From Novosphingobium marinum (GTDB taxonomy: Bacteria; Pseudomonadota; Alphaproteobacteria; Sphingomonadales; Sphingomonadaceae): a stretch of 64,000 nt of DNA. The position numbers and the translations under genes are program-made. This document shows, in pieces, positions 58,046 through 64,000 of this stretch. The stretch spans positions 682,001-746,000 of the forward strand of contig NZ_JACBZF010000001.1 of the NCBI RefSeq assembly GCF_013408095.1, written 5' to 3'. The notes beneath the pieces were generated by a model, which was not told where the DNA came from, ran no database searches, and saw nothing but the letters and a program-made list of their open reading frames with translations. Position 1 is the first letter of the stretch, and every line of letters starts with the position of its first letter.

Positions 58046-59647
58046 CTACTGACCGCCCAACTCGCTCGGCGCGCCTTGCCCCGACGGACCGGGTTCGCCC
58101 TTCCAGACCAGAACAGGCTTGCGGGCCGCCTGCGTTTCGTCGAGCCGGCGGCGCGGCGCAAAGTGGGGCGCGCTCTTGAGGCTGTCGTCGCCATTCCGGG
58201 CACGCTCGGCTACCGAGCGCAGGCTTTCGATGAAGCGGTCGAGGCCGACGCGGCTTTCCGTTTCGGTGGGCTCCACCAGCATTGCGCCCTTCACCACAAG
58301 CGGGAAATAGACGGTCATGGGGTGAAAGCCCTCGTCGATCAGGCCCTTTGCAATATCGAGGGTCGAGAAACCCTCGGCCAGCCCCGCCTCGCCGAACAGG
58401 GCCTCATGCATGCACGGGCCGCTGCCGGCGTAGGGCGCCTGCAGAACGTCCTCGCAACGGCGCAGGACGTAGTTCGCGTTGAGCACAGCGTCCTCCGCGA
58501 CCTGACGCAAGCCATCCGCACCGTGGCTCAGCATGTAGGCGAGCGCGCGCGTGAACATGCCCATCTGCCCGTTGAAAGCCGCCATGCGCCCGAAACTGTG
58601 CGGATGGTCTGTTGCGCCGTCCTCTTCCTCCACGAGGTACGGAGCGCCTCCGGCATCGCGCATTACGAAGGGTAGCGGCGCGAAGGGAGCAAGCGCTTCG
58701 GACAGGACGACCGGGCCGGAGCCCGGCCCGCCGCCGCCATGCGGGGTCGAGAACGTCTTGTGCAGGTTGATGTGCATCGCATCGATGCCAAGGTCCCCGG
58801 GGCGGACCTTGCCGACGATCGCGTTGAAATTTGCGCCATCGCAGTAGACGTACCCGCCAGCCGCATGCACCGCCTCGCAGATTGCTCTCATGTCGCGTTC
58901 GAACAGGCCGCAGGTGTTGGGATTGGTGATCATCACTCCCGCAATGTCCGGCCCCAGGCGTGCCTTCAGGGCCTCCAGATCGACGCGGCCTTCGGGCGTC
59001 GCGGCAATGTCCTCGACCTCGTATCCGGCGAAGGCGGCGGTGGCCGGGTTCGTACCGTGGGCGCTTTCGGGAACGAGCACGACCGAACGTTGCTCGCCGT
59101 TCGCATCGTGCGCTGCCCGGATACACAGGAGGCCGCAGAGTTCGCCGTGCGCGCCTGCCTTGGGCGACATCGCGACCGAGGCCATGCCCGTCAGCGTCAT
59201 CAGCCAGTCGGCAAGCTGCGCGATCACCTCGTAGGCGCCGCGCACCGTCTGCTGGGGCTGGAGCGGATGCACGTCGGCAAAGCCGGGCAGGCGCGCGATC
59301 TTCTCGTTGAGCCGGGGATTGTGCTTCATGGTACACGATCCCAGCGGGAACGGGCCAAGGTCGATCGCGTAGTTCTGCCGCGAAAGCCGCGTGTAGTGCC
59401 GCACCGTCTCCGGCTCGGTCAGGCCGGGCAGGTCGGGCGCGCCTTCGCGCAGGAACCTGCCGAGCCCGGCGATCGGCTCGACATTGGCATCGTCAAGATC
59501 GACTCCGCATTTCTCCGGCGATCCGATCTCGAAGCTCAGCGCTTCCTCGAGCATCAGGGCCCGGTCTCCGCTCCGGGTCGGAACGCTGGCCGCTTCGCCG
59601 GGTTCGCCCATCGCCGGACGCCAGCCTGACGGGTTGTGCGCGGTCAT
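58046..59647 (-). CDS. gcvPB: glycine dehydrogenase (decarboxylating) subunit 2
   Basis: The PLP-binding half of the split P protein (533 residues) of glycine cleavage. The PLP lysine lies in [16 protein letters not shown]; the glycine-rich loop GGGGPGSGP follows. The ATG overlaps the gcvPA stop by 4 nt. The split gcvPA/gcvPB form replaces the single-chain P protein here. Last gene in the gcv operon. Confidence 0.96.
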   Translation of the reverse strand: MTAHNPSGWRPAMGEPGEAASVPTRSGDRALMLEEALSFEIGSPEKCGVDLDDANVEPIAGLGRFLREGAPDLPGLTEPETVRHYTRLSRQNYAIDLGPFPLGSCTMKHNPRLNEKIARLPGFADVHPLQPQQTVRGAYEVIAQLADWLMTLTGMASVAMSPKAGAHGELCGLLCIRAAHDANGEQRSVVLVPESAHGTNPATAAFAGYEVEDIAATPEGRVDLEALKARLGPDIAGVMITNPNTCGLFERDMRAICEAVHAAGGYVYCDGANFNAIVGKVRPGDLGIDAMHINLHKTFSTPHGGGGPGSGPVVLSEALAPFAPLPFVMRDAGGAPYLVEEEDGATDHPHSFGRMAAFNGQMGMFTRALAYMLSHGADGLRQVAEDAVLNANYVLRRCEDVLQAPYAGSGPCMHEALFGEAGLAEGFSTLDIAKGLIDEGFHPMTVYFPLVVKGAMLVEPTETESRVGLDRFIESLRSVAERARNGDDSLKSAPHFAPRRRLDETQAARKPVLVWKGEPGPSGQGAPSELGGQ

Positions 59648-61002
59648 GCCAGTACTCCTTCAAGCGCCGATGCGAAGGTTTCGATGTCCTCGTCCGATAC
59701 CGTCTCTGTCGCCGTGACGAGGAGACCCCGATGGAGTTCGTTCGCATCGGGATAGAGCCGTCCCAGCGAAACCCCGGCGAGCACACCGCGGTCGGCAAGC
59801 ACGCGGACTGTTTCGCGCGCGTCCTGCGGCAGAATGATCGTCACCTCGTTGAAATAGGCATGGTTGAGGCAGGAAACGCCCTCGATCCGTTCGAGCCGGT
59901 CCACCAGCTTGCGCGCTCTGGCATGGTTGAGACGGGCGAGCCGCGCCAGCCCCCCTCCGCCCAGAAGGGTCATGTGAATACTGAAGGCCAGCGCACAGAG
60001 GCCTGAATTCGTGCAGATATTGCTCGTCGCCTTCTCGCGCCGGATATGTTGCTCGCGCGTAGACAGGGTCAGGACGAACCCGCGCTTGCCATCGGCATCG
60101 ACGGTTTCCCCGCAGACACGTCCCGGCATCTGGCGGACGAACTTCTCTCGGCAGCCGAACAACCCGAGGTAGGGGCCGCCGAAACTGAGGCCAACGCCAA
60201 GAGACTGCCCCTCGCCCACCACGATGTCCGCGCCCAGCTTGCCCGGCGCCTCGATCAGGCCGAGCGCGACGGGTTCTGTTACCACGACGATCAGCAGGGC
60301 GCCTTTCGCATGCGCGGCGTCGGAGATGGCGGCAAGGTCGGGTACACGCCCGAGGATATCGGGATATTGCACGACAACCGATCCCGTTTCGTCGGAAATC
60401 GCCTCGATCAGGGCGGCATCGTCGGGTTCCGCATCGAGCACCGGCACACGGCTGTCGATCTCGTCCCGGGTGAAGCGCGCCATTGTGCGGATCGTCGAAA
60501 CGTAATGCGGATGCAGCCCGCCCGACAGCACAACCCGGTCGCGCCTGGTAATCCGATCGGCCATCTGCACGGCTTCCCAGCAGGCCGTCGAGCCATCGTA
60601 CATCGAGGCATTCGCGATGTCCGTGCCGAACAGCCGGGCGACCTGCGTCTGGAACTCGAAAAGGACCTGAAGCGTGCCCTGAGCGATCTCCGGCTGGTAG
60701 GGCGTATAGGCGGTAAGGAACTCGCCGCGCTGGATCAGGTGGTCGACGGTTGCCGGAACGTGGTGGCGATACGCGCCCGCGCCAATGAAGAACGGGGCCT
60801 CGCCGGCAGAGAGGTTCTGTCCGGCAAGCCGCGACATGTGCCGCTCGACCGCCATTTCGCTGGCGTGCAGCGGCAGTCCCTCTATCGGTTCGCCGAGCAG
60901 CAGGTCCTTCGGCACATCGACGAACAGATCATCGATCGCACCGGCGCCCACCGCGGCAAGCATTTCGGCACGGTCGGTCTCGGTCAGGGGCAGGTAGCGC
61001 AT
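59644..61002 (-). CDS. gcvPA: glycine dehydrogenase (decarboxylating) subunit 1
   Basis: The other half of the split P protein (452 residues), also PLP-fold but with no PLP lysine. It starts [19 protein letters not shown], typical of the family. ATG at 61002 is 3 nt after the gcvH stop, and its end overlaps gcvPB by 4 nt. Confidence 0.96.
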   Translation of the reverse strand: MRYLPLTETDRAEMLAAVGAGAIDDLFVDVPKDLLLGEPIEGLPLHASEMAVERHMSRLAGQNLSAGEAPFFIGAGAYRHHVPATVDHLIQRGEFLTAYTPYQPEIAQGTLQVLFEFQTQVARLFGTDIANASMYDGSTACWEAVQMADRITRRDRVVLSGGLHPHYVSTIRTMARFTRDEIDSRVPVLDAEPDDAALIEAISDETGSVVVQYPDILGRVPDLAAISDAAHAKGALLIVVVTEPVALGLIEAPGKLGADIVVGEGQSLGVGLSFGGPYLGLFGCREKFVRQMPGRVCGETVDADGKRGFVLTLSTREQHIRREKATSNICTNSGLCALAFSIHMTLLGGGGLARLARLNHARARKLVDRLERIEGVSCLNHAYFNEVTIILPQDARETVRVLADRGVLAGVSLGRLYPDANELHRGLLVTATETVSDEDIETFASALEGVLA

Positions 61003-61005
61003 TGA

Positions 61006-61377
61006 TCAGAGCGTTCCGACGTAGTTGTCGTAGGCTTCGCGATCCATGAGCGCGTCGAGTTCGCCCGTTTCGGTGAGCTTCACCTTGAACAGCCAGCCTT
61101 CGGCCTCTGCGTCGGTATTGACCAGCTCCGGCTGGTCCTCGAGCGCGGCGTTACTCTCGCTAACTTCGCCGGTAACGGGCGTGTAGACATCGGACGCGGC
61201 CTTGACCGAATCGACGACCGAAACCGCATCGCCTTTCTTCACACCTTTCCCTGCTTCGGGAAGCTCGACAAACGTGATGTCGCCGAGCTGATGCTGGGCG
61301 TAGTCGGTAATGCCGACGGTCCCGGTATCCCCGTCGACGTCGATCCACTCGTGATCCTTGGTGAAATAGCGGCTCAT
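61006..61377 (-). CDS. gcvH: glycine cleavage system H protein
   Basis: A 123-residue lipoyl carrier: the lipoylated lysine is Lys59 in [13 protein letters not shown]. The H protein moves the aminomethyl group between P, T and L proteins. ATG at 61377, 10 nt after the gcvT stop. The L protein (lpd) is not in the window. Confidence 0.97.
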   Translation of the reverse strand: MSRYFTKDHEWIDVDGDTGTVGITDYAQHQLGDITFVELPEAGKGVKKGDAVSVVDSVKAASDVYTPVTGEVSESNAALEDQPELVNTDAEAEGWLFKVKLTETGELDALMDREAYDNYVGTL

Positions 61378-61387
61378 CGATTGCTCC

Positions 61388-62524
61388 TCAGCGATGATAG
61401 CGATGGGGTACGAAAGGCATGGGTGTGACCGTCGCGCTAAGCTCGCGACCGCGCATCTCGACGCAGAGGGCTGTTCCCTCCTCCGCCAGCGCGGAATCGA
61501 CGTAGGCCATCGCGATCGGCCGTTCGAGGCTGGGCGAATAGCCACCGGACGTGACGGTTCCGACGTTGTCTTGCCCCGAAAGAACCGGCGCGCCCTCGCG
61601 GGCCGCCATCTTTCCGTCGAGCAGCAGGCCGACGCGTTTGCGCGGCGTTCCCTTTTCCAGCAACGGCAGCACCGCGTCGGCACCTAGGAAGCCACCCTCC
61701 GCGCGCCGCCGCTTCGATATGGCGAATGCAAGGTCGGCACTGACCGGATCGTTCTGTTCGGTCAGGTCGTGCCCGTAGAGCGGAAGCCCCGCCTCGAGCC
61801 GGAGCGAGTCGCGCGCTCCCAGCCCGACCGGCTTTACCTCGGGCAATGCAACCAGCGCGTCTGCGAGCCGCTCCGCGTGGCTTGCCGGCACGCCGATCTC
61901 GAAACCGTCTTCGCCGGTATAACCCGACCGGCCGACACCGACCATGACACCTTCCCATTCGAACCCGGTGCCGCGCATGAACACGAGCTGGTCCGCCACG
62001 CCGGGGAAAACGCGATCCAGCGCGGAATGCGCCGCAGGCCCCTGCAACGCCAGCAGCGCCCTGTCTTCGAGGTGGTTGAGCGTGAATTCGTCGGGCAGAT
62101 GCTCGCGCAGGTGCCCGATATCGTCCCACTTGGTCGCGCCATTGACGACGAGGTAGTACGAGGCCTCGTCGTCGCTCGAGACATTCGTCACCATCAGGTC
62201 GTCGATGATGCCGCCCTCTTCGTTGAGCAGCAGAGAATAGCGCACGCGCCCCGGTTTCAGGGCGGAGATGTCGCCGGGCAAGACCGCTTCGAGAGCCTGC
62301 GCCGCGCCATCGCCGCTGACGATGAGCTGTCCCATGTGGCTGACATCGAACAGGCCGGCGTGCTCGCGCGTCCAGAGGTGTTCGGCGATGATGCCCTCGT
62401 ACTGGACCGGCATCATGTACCCGGCGAATTCGACCATCCGCCCGCCGCGCTGGCGATGCCACTCAGAAAGCGGCAGCATCAGCGGCGCCTGCGGTTCGAT
62501 GTCTTCGTCGGAATTGTCGTTCAA
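61388..62524 (-). CDS. gcvT: glycine cleavage system T protein (aminomethyltransferase)
   Basis: A 378-residue tetrahydrofolate-dependent aminomethyltransferase. Conserved segments include [18 protein letters not shown] and YTGEDGFEI. The start is a TTG at 62524 with GGAG 7-10 nt upstream; the next ATG lies 15 codons in and lacks a ribosome-binding site. It heads the gcvT-H-PA-PB operon, directly downstream of the glycine riboswitch. Confidence 0.95.
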   Translation of the reverse strand: MNDNSDEDIEPQAPLMLPLSEWHRQRGGRMVEFAGYMMPVQYEGIIAEHLWTREHAGLFDVSHMGQLIVSGDGAAQALEAVLPGDISALKPGRVRYSLLLNEEGGIIDDLMVTNVSSDDEASYYLVVNGATKWDDIGHLREHLPDEFTLNHLEDRALLALQGPAAHSALDRVFPGVADQLVFMRGTGFEWEGVMVGVGRSGYTGEDGFEIGVPASHAERLADALVALPEVKPVGLGARDSLRLEAGLPLYGHDLTEQNDPVSADLAFAISKRRRAEGGFLGADAVLPLLEKGTPRKRVGLLLDGKMAAREGAPVLSGQDNVGTVTSGGYSPSLERPIAMAYVDSALAEEGTALCVEMRGRELSATVTPMPFVPHRYHR

Positions 62525-62564
62525 GGCATGGCTCCGCGACAGGAATGGTACACCGTTTCTGGTG

Positions 62565-62780
62565 CCCCCTCTGTCACGGAAGCCTGAGAGCTTTCCCCGG
62601 TTCCCTGAGTGAGGCCGGGTTACCCCTTCGGCGGCAGATTCCCGAAGGGCTCCTGCACTTTCCAGAGTATCGCTATCGACAGGCGCGGTCCCTTTGCCTG
62701 AGAGATTCCGGGGCGGTTGCTCCTTCGGCGCCCTGCGATCCGTTTACGGCGAATCGAAGGGACTCTCCCGCGCTATCAGC
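62565..62780 (-). ncRNA. tandem glycine riboswitch upstream of gcvT
   Basis: Read on the minus strand, aptamer 1 (about 62780-62660) carries GGGAGAG, GCGCCGAAGGAGCAA (62731-62717), AATCTCTCAGGCAAAGGGACC and CTCTGGAAAG. Aptamer 2 (about 62657-62565) carries CCGCCGAAGGGGTAA (62634-62620), GCTCTCAGGC and GACAGAGGGG. These are the hallmark glycine aptamer elements. Downstream a small hairpin CACC-AGAAAC-GGTG (62564-62551) and the TTG start follow, with no T-run, so translational control of gcvT or activation by a leader fold is more likely than simple termination. Confidence 0.93.
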
Positions 62781-62843
62781 GATGCTTCGAAGATGGCTGC
62801 CGCCCATGGACAAGTCAAGCGAGCCCATGCTGCGACTGCGAAA

Positions 62844-63542
62844 TTACCCCCCGGCTCGTCTGGCCGCCCGGATCAGGGCGTCGTGCTCATGCACGAAGCG
62901 CCCGGAGGCACGCTCCTTCGACAGCCCGATCATCGCAAGCGCGACGGTCGTCGCAGGGATCGAACGATACCGTCTGGCATTGCCGCGAAGGAGCAGGTCG
63001 GTGAACGGGCTGGCGATCCGCGCCACTCGCTCGAGCGGGCGCGATTCCGCGCGAGGGCCGCGCAAGAGCCCGGGGCGCAGAATGTCGAGCCGGCGGAAAC
63101 CCATCTTCGCGAGCGCATCGTCGGTATCGCCCTTCGTACGCAGGTAGAAATTTCGCGAGCCAGTGTCGGCACCGACCGAGGACACCGCGATCATCCGATC
63201 AACGCTCGCCTCCATAGCCGCGCGCGCAACATCGAGAACCAGCTCGTGATCGACCGCCCGAAATGCCTGCTCGTCGCCATCCACCTTTCGGCGGGTCGTT
63301 CCGAGCGCGCTCACCAGGACGTCGGCACCGGCTTGCGCGATGGCCGAGGACCACTGCTCGGGCGGAGCGACGCGCATCTCCATGCGTGCTCCCGGCGGGA
63401 GCGCCGCTTCGCGCCGGGAGACGGCCACGATGCGAACATCGTCGCGACCCACGGCAATGCGCAAAAGGCTCGAACCGACCAGCCCGGTCGCCCCGACAAG
63501 GCAGATGCGCAGCGGTTCTCCTGCGGAAGCCACGTCCTGCAA
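62844..63542 (-). CDS. NAD(P)H-binding protein, atypical SDR (HTATIP2/TIP30-like)
   Basis: A 232-residue Rossmann-fold protein with the NAD(P)-binding GATGLVGSS (residues 18-26) and segments VDRMIAVSSVGAD and FRRLDILRPGLLRG, which resemble the HTATIP2-like atypical short-chain dehydrogenases. No clear catalytic YxxxK. The start is a TTG at 63542 (AGG upstream); a GTG at 63533 is the alternative. It is 4 nt after the dGTPase stop and probably co-transcribed with it. Confidence 0.85.
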   Translation of the reverse strand: MQDVASAGEPLRICLVGATGLVGSSLLRIAVGRDDVRIVAVSRREAALPPGARMEMRVAPPEQWSSAIAQAGADVLVSALGTTRRKVDGDEQAFRAVDHELVLDVARAAMEASVDRMIAVSSVGADTGSRNFYLRTKGDTDDALAKMGFRRLDILRPGLLRGPRAESRPLERVARIASPFTDLLLRGNARRYRSIPATTVALAMIGLSKERASGRFVHEHDALIRAARRAGG

Positions 63543-63546
63543 GCGC

Positions 63547-64000
63547 CTAGACGTTGCTGAGCGCGGCAGGGGTGGTGCCGAAGATTTCGGCGTGGCGGGA
63601 CAAAGCGAACCGATCGGTCATCCCGGCGATGTAGTCGGCAATATGGCGCGACCGGTCCGGTTCGACGCGTGGCAGCCCGTCGATCCATTCCTCGTCCATC
63701 AGGACCGGCTCCTGCGAGTACGCGACATAGAGCTCGCCGACCACTTCGCGGGCGCGCCGGGCTGTCTCAACCTGCTCGGGATGGTAGTAGAGCTTGTCGT
63801 ACATGAATTTCTTGAAGCGCCGTTCCTCGGCTTCGAGGGGCGGAGAGAACGCAGCCGTCGCCCGGTCGGCGCAGCGCACGTCATCGGCCGTTTCCATCCC
63901 GGCGCAGCGCTTTCGGGTTTCTCCGATGAGGTCGTTCACCATCATTCCGATCTGGCTGCGGATCAGTTCCCGCAGTTGCCGGTCGCGTGGCGCTCCCGGA
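63547..64000 (-). CDS. dgt: deoxyguanosinetriphosphate triphosphohydrolase, C-terminal part
   Basis: The last 151 residues of a dGTPase-like HD phosphohydrolase; the catalytic HD domain lies outside the window. The visible C-terminal end (KKFMYDKLYYHPEQVETARR, then residues such as ADYIAGMTDRFALSRHAEIF) is typical of the alphaproteobacterial dGTPase subfamily. These enzymes control dNTP pools. The frame is open through the right edge of the window. An internal ATG at 63945 is not a start. Confidence 0.88.
   Translation of the reverse strand, partial: PGAPRDRQLRELIRSQIGMMVNDLIGETRKRCAGMETADDVRCADRATAAFSPPLEAEERRFKKFMYDKLYYHPEQVETARRAREVVGELYVAYSQEPVLMDEEWIDGLPRVEPDRSRHIADYIAGMTDRFALSRHAEIFGTTPAALSNV

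Overview
The window is GC-rich chromosomal DNA from an alphaproteobacterium, most likely Sphingomonadales and probably Erythrobacteraceae. This rests on gene content and order: a nuo operon interrupted by small membrane proteins, the atpHA-x-GDC operon, the rpmF-plsX-fabH-ihfA-merR cluster, a class I lysyl-tRNA synthetase, an FeS photolyase, and one EcfG-type (GGAAC-N16-CGTT) promoter. No phage, transposon, CRISPR, tRNA or rRNA feature was found. Coding density is very high, many genes overlap by 1-8 nt, and TTG/GTG starts are common.

Layout. 1-7632 (minus): complex I genes in the order nuoA-B-C-lipoprotein-D-three small membrane proteins-E-small membrane protein-F-exported protein-G (G runs off the left edge). 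7829-16042: thiolase, exported SH3 protein, 2-hydroxyacid dehydrogenase, ammonium transporter, a nitronate-monooxygenase-like flavoprotein, a lipoprotein-type methyltransferase, prfB and an exported peroxiredoxin. 16163-28595: ettA, acylphosphatase, a PNPOx-like protein, an Arg/Tyr/Asp-rich RcnB-like protein, cytochrome b561, an Fe(II)/2OG hydroxylase, lysK, an MscS channel, an exported amidohydrolase, a DinG/XPD helicase and sixA. 28597-31594 (minus): rpmF-plsX-fabH-ihfA-merR. 31735-37663: MBL hydrolase, an S24 repressor facing two small genes, cysS, an exported gluzincin/TPR protein and a nitroreductase. 37668-46198: cobT, transaldolase, then a repair-rich stretch (priA, FeS photolyase, GST, ada, DUF1203). 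46431-51487: F1 ATP synthase operon with an ABM-fold gene between atpA and atpG, closed by a clear terminator. 51622-58000: two tandem GT-C type glycosyltransferases, an HNH protein, cpaF, a small membrane protein, an EamA transporter and an entericidin-like lipoprotein. 58046-62780 (minus): glycine cleavage operon gcvT-H-PA-PB behind a tandem glycine riboswitch. 62844-64000 (minus): an NAD(P)-binding protein and the C-terminal part of a dGTPase, which runs off the right edge.

Functionally the window is mostly core metabolism: respiratory complex I and F1-ATPase (energy), gcv (one-carbon), plsX/fabH (lipid), prfB/lysK/cysS/ettA/rpmF (translation), priA/DinG/photolyase/Ada (DNA repair). The less explained parts are the accessory genes inside the nuo and atp operons, the S24 repressor locus with its repeated operator-like motif, and several exported proteins of unknown role. 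The only non-coding stretch over 300 nt (62525-62843) is the glycine riboswitch leader.
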